A DNA stretch of 64,000 nucleotides from an uncultured Oscillospiraceae bacterium (GTDB taxonomy: Bacteria; Bacillota; Clostridia; Oscillospirales; Oscillospiraceae), in the NCBI GenBank assembly GCA_947627715.1, contig CANQXK010000010.1, positions 1-64,000 on the forward strand, given 5' to 3'. A program made the translations under genes and the position numbers. The notes beneath the pieces were generated by a model, which was not told the origin of the DNA, did not search any database, and was given only the letters and a program-made list of their open reading frames with translations. Shown here piece after piece: positions 45,194 through 52,653 of this stretch. Numbering within the stretch: position 1 is the first letter of the stretch; every line of letters begins with the position of its first letter.

Positions 45194-46120
45194 TTATGCC
45201 CCGCAGATGTATGCGTGCCAGCCGTCCTTCTGCCGGTGCTCGCGGACGGCAAGGCCCGCGCTTTCCAGGGCGGCCCGGACCTCGTCCTGCCGCCCCTCGA
45301 TGACGCCGGAGCAGATGAACGTCCCGTCCGCCGTCATGAAGTCCGGGACCTTCGGCGACAGCGCGATGATCACGTCGGCGACAATGTTCATCAGGACGAG
45401 GCCGAATTTCTCTCCTGCCAGGCGGCGGGAGAGCGCCCTGTCGGAGAGGACGTCGCCGGAAAAGGCGGCGAGGCGGTCCGGGCCGATGCCGTTGCAGGCG
45501 GCGTTCTCCATGACCACCGCCGGGGCTTTGTCATCGATGTCCACGCCCACGGCCCGGTCCGCCCCCAGCAGCAGCGCCCCGATGGCCAAAATACCGCTGC
45601 CGCAGCCCAGGTCCAGCACCCGCCGGCCGGGGGCGTATTCCTCGATCCCCGCCAGGCACAGCTGCGTGGTGGCGTGGGCGCCGGTGCCGAAGATGAGGCC
45701 GGGGTCCAGCCGCAGCTTCACCCGGTCCGTATCGGGGACGTCCAGCCACCGGGGAACGATCACAAGCTTGCGGCCAACCTCGATGGGCTTGTAGTACTCC
45801 TTCCAGTTGTTCTCCCAGTCCTCATCCCGCACGGAACGCGCATGAAGCTCGCACTCCGGCATGGCCGCGGACAGGCGGGCAAGCTCGCTCCTGCCGGAAT
45901 CGGAGTCCTCCAGGTAGAATTTGACCCGGCACACCCCGGACATACGCTTCAAAAAAGCGTCGTCCACGTAGTCCCAGTATTTTTTGTTGTTTTCCAGAAA
46001 TTCCTTCACGTCGGCCTCGTCCTCCGTGATGAACCCGTCCACGCCCAGGGCGGTGAGGCGGGCGGTCAGAGGGTCAAGCTTTTCGTGGGAGGTGTTGACG
46101 GTGATCTCAAGCCAGTTCAT
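45194..46120 (-). CDS. prmA: Ribosomal protein L11 methyltransferase
   Basis: 308 residues. AdoMet-dependent trimethylation of L11. Motif I VLDLGCGSGILAIGALLLG, the upstream FGTGAHATTQLCL, and the post-motif LMNIVADVIIAL (NxPY-like position) identify PrmA. The N-terminal substrate domain (WLEITVNTSHEKLD onward) is complete. GAGAGGAAATT precedes ATG 46120. Confidence 0.95.
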   Translation of the reverse strand: MNWLEITVNTSHEKLDPLTARLTALGVDGFITEDEADVKEFLENNKKYWDYVDDAFLKRMSGVCRVKFYLEDSDSGRSELARLSAAMPECELHARSVRDEDWENNWKEYYKPIEVGRKLVIVPRWLDVPDTDRVKLRLDPGLIFGTGAHATTQLCLAGIEEYAPGRRVLDLGCGSGILAIGALLLGADRAVGVDIDDKAPAVVMENAACNGIGPDRLAAFSGDVLSDRALSRRLAGEKFGLVLMNIVADVIIALSPKVPDFMTADGTFICSGVIEGRQDEVRAALESAGLAVREHRQKDGWHAYICGA

Positions 46121-46153
46121 AATTTCCTCTCCAAACGCCGTTTATTCCCGCCT

Positions 46154-46182
46154 ATTTTATCACAAACTATGGGCGAATACAA
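46154..46182 (-). promoter_or_regulatory. Promoter of prmA
   Basis: Minus strand TTGTAT (46182-46177), 17 bp, TAAAAT (46159-46154), with TG at the extended -10 position. Confidence 0.6.
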
Positions 46183-46198
46183 GAAAGGAGCAGACAAT

Positions 46199-46636
46199 AT
46201 GGCGGAAAACGTTGATATAACCGTGCTGAACTCGGTCTACCGCAACGCGCGGACCGGCTCTCAGTCCATCACCGACCTCCTGCCCCAGGCGACGGACACG
46301 TCCTTTATCTCCGACCTGGAGACGCAGAAGCAGGAATACGACTCCATCGGCGGCGAGGCGGCGGCGCGCATCGTCAATCTGGGCGGGCACCCGGAGCCGG
46401 TGGGCGAGATGAAGAAGCTGGGCATGAAGATGGGCGTCACCATGAACACCATGATGAACGATGAGACGGAACACCTGGCGGAGCTGATGATCAAGGGGTC
46501 CAACATGGGCATCATCCAGATGACCAAGGTGGTGAACGGCCATCAGAACGCCTCCCCGGAGGCACTGGGGCTGGCCCAGAAGCTCATCACCTTTGAGCAC
46601 GACAACATCGAACGGCTCAAGACGTATTTGAAATGA
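46199..46636 (+). CDS. Conserved small helical protein, possibly four-helix bundle (ferritin-like)
   Basis: 145 residues, predicted all-helical: LNSVYRNARTGSQSITDLL, DLETQKQEYDSIGGEAAARI, GMKMGVTMNTMMNDETEHLAELM, KLITFEHDNIERLKTYL. Repeated Glu/His positions (ETEH, FEHDN) suit a metal-binding four-helix bundle, but the ferritin ExxH pairs are not complete enough for a firm call. AAAGGAG precedes ATG 46199 by 8 bases. Divergent from prmA. Confidence 0.6.
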   Translation: MAENVDITVLNSVYRNARTGSQSITDLLPQATDTSFISDLETQKQEYDSIGGEAAARIVNLGGHPEPVGEMKKLGMKMGVTMNTMMNDETEHLAELMIKGSNMGIIQMTKVVNGHQNASPEALGLAQKLITFEHDNIERLKTYLK

Positions 46637-46933
46637 CCCGCCCCGGCCCCGGCCGGGGTACATATTCAGCTGAGAGAACATCGCGCAAATTGGTTTAAAT
46701 TACACAACCGCAAGGCAAATAACGCCAATCATAAAATTTAAGATATATATGATATATATGAAAGTGGCCCGGAATTTCCGGGCCACTTTTTTGTGCTTGG
46801 GTGGAAAATCCATTCTAAAGGCGCAGAATGCCCATATCGCAGATTTTCTCATAATTGCTTTCTTCTATAATAGTAGTGTAGGACGCATTTTTTGTAAGTG
46901 TTCTAACTCTCGTCAAGTAAAAGAGGTAAAACA
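46637..46933 (+). other. AT-rich gap: CAP-gene remnant, hairpin and leader
   Basis: No intact gene. 46715-46734 is a 20-bp match to the last codons of the CAP-like pseudogene at 48251-48270 (ANNANH before a stop). A terminator hairpin (46761-46792) and a TATAAT at 46866-46871 upstream of the small secreted protein follow. Confidence 0.55.
46761..46792 (+). terminator. Terminator hairpin GTGGCCCGGA type, copy 1
   Basis: AAAGTGGCCCGGA (46761-46773) pairs perfectly with TCCGGGCCACTTT (46777-46789), then TTT. A near-identical hairpin is at 48471-48495 in the second module. Confidence 0.9.
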
Positions 46934-47320
46934 ATGAAGAAATTATTAAGCAGGGTTTTCGTCCTCGTGTTGTCCTTGGCGACAATCATCGCCTTTGCGG
47001 GGGAATCGTTAGGTACATACCGTTTTCCTGAAGAGGGCAATGGTTGCTGTAATGCTACCTCATGTTCATGCGCCGCAAACACCGAAGAGTTCAAGCAGCA
47101 CGGTGCCGTACACGAAGCGTCGGAAAATTTTCTACTACAAATTAACGACATTTTAGACATCATCCAATTTGCTATTGGCCTGTTAGACTGTGTAAATCCA
47201 CAGATGGCTCAATTATTTAACAGAAAACCCCGCGCAGAACATTCCGCGCGTGAAATGAAGAGAACAGAATGCCCGAATCAACATGAAGGGGACAACAAAG
47301 GAATAAACCCCAAAACGTGA
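46934..47320 (+). CDS. Small secreted protein of unknown function, module copy 1
   Basis: 128 residues. Signal peptide MKKLLSRVFVLVLSLATII followed by AFAGES. The mature part has a Cys cluster (GCCNATSCSCAANT), a helical stretch (ENFLLQINDILDIIQFAIGLLD) and a hydrophilic tail. AAGAGG precedes ATG 46934. Codon use is AT-rich relative to the chromosome. It shares position and plan, but little sequence, with the protein at 48637, which has the same signal peptide type and CENAANCS. No family recognised. Confidence 0.7.
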   Translation: MKKLLSRVFVLVLSLATIIAFAGESLGTYRFPEEGNGCCNATSCSCAANTEEFKQHGAVHEASENFLLQINDILDIIQFAIGLLDCVNPQMAQLFNRKPRAEHSAREMKRTECPNQHEGDNKGINPKT

Positions 47321-47333
47321 TAGCCCCGTCTTA

Positions 47334-47362
47334 AACCCCGGCACCCCTTCGGGGGCGCCGGG
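47334..47362. terminator. GC-rich hairpin after the small secreted protein
   Basis: CCCCGGCACCCC pairs with GGGGCGCCGGGG around TTCG with one mismatch. It lies between two convergent genes; no T tract. Confidence 0.5.
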
Positions 47363-47406
47363 GCAGGGGGCTATTCTGGCCCAGCATCGCTGCTTTGACG
47401 GCGGGG

Positions 47407-47724
47407 TCAAAATACGCCGCTGTTGTATTTGTTCTGCACTTTGACAAGGCAAATAATTCCAACGCAAATGCCTGTCAAGAGGACCGCAACGGCGACGCCG
47501 CCGATAAGATTCGTACCGGCAAAAAGGCCCATGATTCCACTGAGCAGCATCGCCAGGGCAAAAATGAACAGCACTTTTCCAAAGGCCCTTCCGTAAGCGG
47601 CCTTGTCCTGAACCTTGGTCTGATGATATTGGTGGATCAGCTCGGTTTTGCCCTTATAAACCGCTATGCCGAGCGCCGAAAACAGCGCCGCGCCCATAAA
47701 CATAATGACGGAGTAAACCAGCAT
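47407..47724 (-). CDS. DUF3784-like small membrane protein
   Basis: 105 residues, three hydrophobic helices: MLVYSVIMFMGAALFSALGI, VLFIFALAMLLSGIMGLF, and GGVAVAVLLTGICVGIICLV. Between the first two is YKGKTELIHQYHQTKVQDKAAYGRAFG, which matches the DUF3784 pattern as I know it (YKGKxxLIxxYHxxxVxDKxxYxxxFG). GGAGGTGTGCC precedes ATG 47724. Role unknown. Confidence 0.7.
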   Translation of the reverse strand: MLVYSVIMFMGAALFSALGIAVYKGKTELIHQYHQTKVQDKAAYGRAFGKVLFIFALAMLLSGIMGLFAGTNLIGGVAVAVLLTGICVGIICLVKVQNKYNSGVF

Positions 47725-47820
47725 GGCACACCTCCAGGAAGGCCAAGTCCCCAATTATAAATAAGTATATCACAACATTTTAAAAAGTAAAGAAGAAAGG
47801 GCAGATATTTTTAAGAAGCG

Positions 47821-47854
47821 GGCGGGGTCAGGGCCGGTAGAGCGCCGAGACGCT
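47821..47854. repeat. 34-bp direct repeat, left copy
   Basis: Identical over 34 bases to 49019-49052, where it forms the 3' end of the WYL regulator gene (the codons for SVSALYRP and the stop). Here it is outside any gene and is followed directly by the truncated CAP-like gene. Confidence 0.9.
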
Positions 47855-48277
47855 CAAGCCGGTGAATGAGGCGCGGAGAGAGGCTGGGGTTTCTGAAGTA
47901 AGCTATGCCAGCGAAATGCCCAACGCTCAAAATGCCGCAAATGCAAGAGCCGAAGAACTGTCCGTAAAGTATAATCACACCCGCCCAAGCGGAGTCATTC
48001 AGGACCTCCAAAGGGAATACGGAGTTTCCATTAATTTCAGTCGTGAGAATATTGCCCATGTTGTTTTTATTATATGGATGTTGACGGTGTCCTATATACT
48101 CCGAACAAACCCGAAACAAAAGCTCGCTACTTTTTCAACCTGTGGACGAGCGACCATGACCACAAGGCAAATATCCTTATGAAAACAATGAATGAGATGG
48201 TTTGCAGTGTCTATGTAGGGAAAGGCGAAATTTACGCCGTCCAGTGGTTCGCAAATAACGCCAATCATAATTTCTAA
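47846..48277 (+). pseudogene. Truncated, frameshifted CAP (SCP/PR1) domain gene
   Basis: Frame one reads VNEARREAGVSEVSYASEM, NAANARAEELSVKYNHTRPSG and ENIAH; then, after a shift near 48055-48075, another frame reads FFNLWTSDHDHKANIL and VQWFANNANHNF. Together these are the CAP-domain motifs (helix 1, HTRP, ENIA, WxxSxxHxxNIL). No start or signal peptide remains because the left 34-bp repeat replaces the N-terminus. Confidence 0.75.
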
Positions 48278-48333
48278 AATCGGATATTTCATTGAGAGTT
48301 AACTTCTCCCGCTCACTTTTGATGAGTATACTA

Positions 48334-48376
48334 CAAAGGACCTGGGTAAAAGCCCAGGTCCTTTGTAAATTTTTTA
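48334..48376 (+). terminator. Terminator after the CAP remnant
   Basis: CAAAGGACCTGGG (48334-48346) pairs perfectly with CCCAGGTCCTTTG (48353-48365), followed by TAAATTTTTT. Confidence 0.92.
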
Positions 48377-48470
48377 TTAATTCTAAAATTCATTCAGATT
48401 CAGCGAAAACCTTCATATATGCTTGTATATAGTATATATTGCATATATTTTATATATAAATATTAGCATA

Positions 48471-48495
48471 GGTGGCCCGGATTTTCCGGGCCACC
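48471..48495 (+). terminator. Hairpin GTGGCCCGGA type, copy 2
   Basis: GGTGGCCCGGA (48471-48481) pairs with TCCGGGCCACC (48485-48495). Stem core identical to that at 46761-46792; flanks differ. Confidence 0.8.
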
Positions 48496-48636
48496 TATTT
48501 GTTTTCGGGCGAAGAATCCGTTCTCGTGCACGCAGGACAGCCGAATCGAAAATTTAGGCGGCAACTCATTACGCCATACTGTTCAATGTAGGGGTGCCCA
48601 AACAAATCAAACGAAAAAAAGAAAGGATCAAAAGAA

Positions 48637-49038
48637 ATGAAAAATCTGTTCTGTCGGTTCTTGGTTGTCATTTTGGCCTTCATCCTTAGTCTGTTCATCA
48701 ATACCGCGTTTCCTCCTCGGTCAAGCAGCAGCACACCCAGCATCGATAACAGCTTCGATAGCGGCACGACTGGAGCAGCCTACATATATGATGGCCAACC
48801 ATCATGCGAAAATGCAGCCAACTGCTCAACAAGCAGGCTCATTAAACTTCTCAAGGTGATTGTGCGTATGTCAGTTGATACTGTGATCGATCAGCTTTCC
48901 AATAATATTGCGTCGAAAATAATAGCGAGGCTCCTTTTGAAACGGCGTCCGAAAAAGATAGATTGTAAACACGCACGCAAATGCCTCACCCCGGCGCCTA
49001 TCCGAAACATTATAAGATGGCGGGGTCAGGGCCGGTAG
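48637..49038 (+). CDS. Small secreted protein of unknown function, module copy 2
   Basis: 133 residues. Signal peptide MKNLFCRFLVVILAFILSLF, a Ser/Thr-rich linker, a Cys pair (CENAANCS), an amphipathic helix (LIKLLKVIVRMSVDTVIDQL) and a basic C-terminal part. GAAAGGATC precedes the ATG. The last codons (WRGQGR and TAG) are supplied by the right 34-bp repeat, so the gene runs 13 bp into the convergent WYL gene. AT-rich. No family recognised. Confidence 0.65.
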   Translation: MKNLFCRFLVVILAFILSLFINTAFPPRSSSSTPSIDNSFDSGTTGAAYIYDGQPSCENAANCSTSRLIKLLKVIVRMSVDTVIDQLSNNIASKIIARLLLKRRPKKIDCKHARKCLTPAPIRNIIRWRGQGR

Positions 49039-49052
49039 AGCGCCGAGACGCT
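49019..49052. repeat. 34-bp direct repeat, right copy (3' end of WYL gene)
   Basis: Same 34 bases as 47821-47854. It includes the WYL stop codon (49026-49028 on the minus strand). The copies flank 1164 bp that hold the CAP pseudogene, two hairpins and the second secreted-protein gene. Confidence 0.9.
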
Positions 49053-50018
49053 TTCCAACTGCCGGCGCATACCCTCCACCACGCCTTCGGGACTTATGAT
49101 CTCCGCCATGTCCCCAAAGCCGAACACCCAGGCGAAAAACTGGGGGCTTGCCACCACCTTCGCGGACACGGTGAACTTGTCCTGTCCGTCGGGAATGATC
49201 ATCACGTCCTGGCCCAGCCTGTCAAGCACCGCGCCAACCAGGCGGCTGTCAAAGCGCATCACCACCGTCTCCGGCTCCCCGGCGAACATACCGAATACCG
49301 TCTTGGAGTACTGGGCCATATCCATCGCCCGGAACGCCTCCTCGCCGTCCCTGGCCTCCGGGATGGCGGAAATGTTCATCATCTTGTCCACCCGGTAGTG
49401 CCGGATGGAGTCCGCCGCAGAATCGTAGGCCACCAGGTAATAATTTTCGTCGTCCCAGGTCAGCGCGTAGGGGCTGACGATGTACCAAGCCCCGTCGTGG
49501 CGGAAATGCCGGCTTTTATCCAGGGCGAAGTCAAAATATTTGAAGCGGATCTTCTGATTGCGGGAGATTCCGTTGTGGATCTCGTCCACGTTGTAGTAGA
49601 TGGACTCGTTCATGGTTTTGATCCGATTCTTCACATAGACCTGGCGCTGGAGGAGCTTGCCCTGGTGAACGCTGGTGAGCTTTTCGATCTTGCCGATCAG
49701 GGCCGCCGTCTTGCGGTGGGTGATAAACTTGGACGACTGCACGCTGTCCACCAAAAGCTTCAGCTCCGGGAGTTCAAAATCGCGGCTGGCCAGATAATAC
49801 CCGTAGCTGCGCCCGGCGTTGGTCTTGAGGATGTCCATGCCGAAGACCCGCAGAGTCTCGATGTCGTCATAGAGGGTCTTGCGCTGGACGGAGATCTCCT
49901 GCTCCTCCAGATACGCCGAGAGGTCGGCGATGGAGGCGGGGTGGTCCTCGTCGGTGTTCCTCAAAAAATAGTCCATCACATAGAGGATCTTCAGCTTTTG
50001 CGCCGATGCCTTTGCCAT
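49026..50018 (-). CDS. WYL-domain transcriptional regulator
   Basis: 330 residues. N-terminal winged helix (KLKILYVMDYFLRN ... ISVQRKTLYDDIETLRVFG), then a WYL domain with RFKYFDFALDKSRHFRHDGAWYIVSPYALTWDDENYYLVAYD and a C-terminal extension. WYL regulators bind nucleic acid or nucleotides and often repress defence operons. AAAGGCAGG precedes ATG 50018; the longer frame upstream crosses the promoter. It is divergent from the three-gene operon and shares a palindromic promoter region with it. Its 3' end is duplicated at 47821. Confidence 0.88.
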   Translation of the reverse strand: MAKASAQKLKILYVMDYFLRNTDEDHPASIADLSAYLEEQEISVQRKTLYDDIETLRVFGMDILKTNAGRSYGYYLASRDFELPELKLLVDSVQSSKFITHRKTAALIGKIEKLTSVHQGKLLQRQVYVKNRIKTMNESIYYNVDEIHNGISRNQKIRFKYFDFALDKSRHFRHDGAWYIVSPYALTWDDENYYLVAYDSAADSIRHYRVDKMMNISAIPEARDGEEAFRAMDMAQYSKTVFGMFAGEPETVVMRFDSRLVGAVLDRLGQDVMIIPDGQDKFTVSAKVVASPQFFAWVFGFGDMAEIISPEGVVEGMRRQLESVSALYRP

Positions 50019-50122
50019 ACCAAGACCTGCCTTTCTTTTTGACTGCTCCCAGTATACCCTCTGAGGTGTCCGAAATATCGCCCACCATGCTCCGGCGGGC
50101 GTGGAAAAAGGCTGAAAACATA

Positions 50123-50150
50123 TATAATAACCGCGTATGCGGTTATTATA
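50123..50150. promoter_or_regulatory. Perfect 12-bp dyad with a -10 box in each arm
   Basis: TATAATAACCGC (50123-50134) - GTAT - GCGGTTATTATA (50139-50150). Each arm contains TATAAT, one per strand; on the minus strand TG precedes it as an extended -10 for the WYL gene. A dimer of the WYL protein bound here would block both directions. Confidence 0.65.
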
Positions 50151-50338
50151 CCATACTTGCGCGGAAATTTGTACTTTTTTCGACAGGCGCGGGCGGGGCG
50201 GGGCGGAAACAAAAAAAGAAAAAAATAAAAAAGCGTGTAACAAATTGTCGATTTGGGGACATAAGGAAATAGAAGTCCTTTTAAGGGGGAGGGCGGACGG
50301 GCGCGTTCTCCTCCGAGCTTGTGAAAGGAGCGTAAAGT
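50151..50338 (+). other. Long leader of the three-gene operon
   Basis: No gene. It holds a half-palindrome TTTTTTCGACAGGCG (50167-50181), a G-rich run, then an A-rich stretch (50210-50235). The ribosome site GAAAGGAG (50323-50330) serves ATG 50339. Confidence 0.4.
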
Positions 50339-51067
50339 ATGAAAAAGGCCTCTGATCCTACCGTCTGGAAAACGATCCTTGTGGGTGTTCTGCTGGCCGC
50401 CGCCGCAGCCGCGCCGCCTCTCGTCTATCTGGCCGCCGCCGGGGTATCGGCGCCGCCTCAGGGCGGTCTGACGTACCTCCTGTGGGCGGCGGTGGGGGTG
50501 CTGGCCGGCGCCACCGTCTACCTCTATCTCCATCTCTTTCTGGCGCTCAGGCGGGAAAGCTCCCGCCGCCGTCAGGCCGTCTCTGAAATGGTAGATCTGC
50601 AGGGCGCGCTCTCCGATTCCGCCGCCTATGACAATCTCATCAAGATAAGCTGCAAGTATCTGGACCAGTACTATCTGCAAACGCGAGAGCAGGCCCAGCG
50701 GGGCTTTGCCGCGACCTTGGCGGTCTCGCTTTTCGGCGCTCTGCTCATCACCGCCGGGGTGGCGGCCATGTTCCTGGGGGTCACAACGACGGCCTATGTG
50801 ACCAGCGCGTCCGGCATCATCACGCAGTTCATCTCGGCGGTGTTCTTCTACCTATACAACAAGACCGTGGCCCGCATGGGCAGCTATCACACAAAGCTCT
50901 TGATGACCCAAAACGTCTCCATCGCCCTGGCCGCGGCGGACTCCCTCCCGGAGGACCAGCAGGCCGATGCGAAGAAGGAGATCATCGGGGAGCTGATCAA
51001 AAACCTGAACGAAACGTACATCACCGGGCAGAAGTGTGACCCCATCCGCCCCGACGATTTGGAATAA
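50339..51067 (+). CDS. Membrane protein with a TRADD-N-associated-type membrane domain
   Basis: 242 residues. Two N-terminal helices (about 10-32 and 44-70), a soluble helical segment (RRRQAVSEMVDLQGALSDS, then YDNLIKISCKYLDQYYLQTREQAQRGF), two more helices (121-147, 152-174: GIITQFISAVFFYLYNK), and a cytosolic tail. The run L-x-x-Y-x-x-Q-A-x-x-x-F, a hydrophobic helix, GIIxxFISxxFFxLYNK and then YHxxL resembles the TRADD-N-associated two-helix domain named in bacterial conflict proteins. First gene of the operon, 29 bp before the Hint gene. It could be the membrane anchor or sensor of the system. Family call from memory. Confidence 0.55.
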   Translation: MKKASDPTVWKTILVGVLLAAAAAAPPLVYLAAAGVSAPPQGGLTYLLWAAVGVLAGATVYLYLHLFLALRRESSRRRQAVSEMVDLQGALSDSAAYDNLIKISCKYLDQYYLQTREQAQRGFAATLAVSLFGALLITAGVAAMFLGVTTTAYVTSASGIITQFISAVFFYLYNKTVARMGSYHTKLLMTQNVSIALAAADSLPEDQQADAKKEIIGELIKNLNETYITGQKCDPIRPDDLE

Positions 51068-51096
51068 TTATGACTATTTTTTAAGGAGGAATATCC

Positions 51097-52653
51097 ATGT
51101 GCGCATCTGAGAAATTTAAGTACAACCTGGCAGACAGCACTCACTACGCCGCCTTCACGGACAAGCTTGGAGGGGAGGCGAGGATCCGCAAGAGCTACCC
51201 TGCGCTCTATAAGGCTCTCCTCCACTCCCGCGACGAGGCGATCCGAAAGGCCGCGCAGCCCCCTCATCTGCCGAAAAAAGCGGAGGACAAGAACGGATTT
51301 ACGAATTTCCTGGGGATCGACGAGACGTCCTATCAGGACGGCCTGCTCACCTCCTACGCGGATATGGGCACCGTGGAGGCCACGCCGATCCTCTCCATCG
51401 TGGGCCAGTTGAAGGACGCCCACACCGCGATGGTCCTGAACAACTGCGCTGTCTTTGACTCCGACAGCCACTACCTCCGTGCCTCCATGAGCGCCCGCCC
51501 CAAGGAGGAGAAGAACTACGAGTATATCGTGGAGAACACCTTCACGAAGATCACCTACGACGAAAAGCACAACCCCATCGTGGACCCCGTCTCCGAGGTC
51601 AGGCGAAAGACGCCGGGGGGCGTCTCAAAGGAGATGGTAGAAAAGCTCCAGGTATTCGACCCCTATCCCAAATCTCCCCAGCACGACAGGACCATCGTTT
51701 ACTACAACAACCGCAAAGGCCCCGGATGCGACTATTATTACAACAATGTGAAGCAGGGCAAAGGCACCGTCCAAATCATGCTGCCCTTCAACGGAAGCGT
51801 CCGTCTGTGCGCCCCCTTCACGCCCCTGCATATCGACATGAATGAAAATTTTAATTTGCTGCTCAAAACGACAAGCCATGGGGGGGCCCAGTTTCTGAAC
51901 GACTTTTCAAACGTCGTATTTAACCATTCGGACGCTCAGACCCTGGAATGGACCTTCCCTGAGGACTGGAATAATATCATCAGGCAGGGGAACTTCAGCT
52001 CGGAAAACGTGGCCGATTTTTACTGCAGCATGACGCTCGCCTATTCCCTCCTGGGGTCCCAGCAGCCTGCGGGCTATATCGACCTCCTCATAGCAAGCGA
52101 TGACGATATAGTAGAGGGGGACGCCGTAAAGAAGATCCCGAAGATAGAGTTCCAGTGGGGGTGCTTTGCCAAGGAGACCATGATCAAAATGTCGGACGGC
52201 TCCTGCAAGCCCATCCCGGAGATCTGCGCGGGGGAGCAGGTGATGACGGCCAGCGGCCCCGCCACGGTCAGCGAGGTCATCACCGGGACTGAGCAGAGGG
52301 TCACGGTCATCACCACCTACAGCGGCCGGACCGTCAGGGTCTCTCACGACCACCCCATCCTCACCGAAAGCGGCTGGAAGACCGCAGACCGCATCACCGC
52401 CGCAGATACGGTGCGGACAGAGGCCGGCCTTGAGCAAATCGAGGCCCTTTACACCGAGGCGTACAACGACAAGGTGTTCAGCCTCAGGACCGACGGCGAC
52501 GGGACGCTGATCGCCGGGGGCATTTTCGCGGGGGATTTCGGCCAGCAGAACAAACAGGAGAAGTCCGTCAAGAAGCCTCTTGACGAGCTGCAGCAGGAAT
52601 TTGACGATCTGACGAAGGTTCTCGTCCGGGAAAAGGAGTGTCAGCATGACTAA
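51097..52653 (+). CDS. Unknown N-terminal domain fused to a Hint domain
   Basis: 518 residues. The N-terminal 350 residues are a mixed, beta-rich region that I do not recognise (for example VQIMLPFNGSVRLCAPFTPLHIDMNENFNLLL). The Hint domain (about 355-485) begins at Cys356 in WGCFAKETMIKMSDGSCKPI, has VRVSHDHPILTESGWKTAD (block B histidines) and VFSLRTDGDGTLIAGGIFAGDF. The usual terminal His-Asn of inteins is missing, which suggests N-terminal cleavage without splicing. A charged helical tail (486-518) follows. No signal peptide. AAGGAGG precedes ATG 51097. Its stop overlaps the next start by 8 bp. Confidence 0.75.
   Translation: MCASEKFKYNLADSTHYAAFTDKLGGEARIRKSYPALYKALLHSRDEAIRKAAQPPHLPKKAEDKNGFTNFLGIDETSYQDGLLTSYADMGTVEATPILSIVGQLKDAHTAMVLNNCAVFDSDSHYLRASMSARPKEEKNYEYIVENTFTKITYDEKHNPIVDPVSEVRRKTPGGVSKEMVEKLQVFDPYPKSPQHDRTIVYYNNRKGPGCDYYYNNVKQGKGTVQIMLPFNGSVRLCAPFTPLHIDMNENFNLLLKTTSHGGAQFLNDFSNVVFNHSDAQTLEWTFPEDWNNIIRQGNFSSENVADFYCSMTLAYSLLGSQQPAGYIDLLIASDDDIVEGDAVKKIPKIEFQWGCFAKETMIKMSDGSCKPIPEICAGEQVMTASGPATVSEVITGTEQRVTVITTYSGRTVRVSHDHPILTESGWKTADRITAADTVRTEAGLEQIEALYTEAYNDKVFSLRTDGDGTLIAGGIFAGDFGQQNKQEKSVKKPLDELQQEFDDLTKVLVREKECQHD

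Noticed and set aside
46199-46636. Ferritin
   Set aside because: Length and helices fit, but the paired ExxH iron sites are incomplete, so only a helical-bundle call is made.
46749-46937. 62-codon frame upstream of the first secreted protein
   Set aside because: It is read straight through a terminator hairpin and has no ribosome site.
52160-52551. Splicing intein inside a host protein
   Set aside because: No terminal His-Asn followed by Cys/Ser/Thr, no homing endonuclease, and no continuous host domain on both sides.
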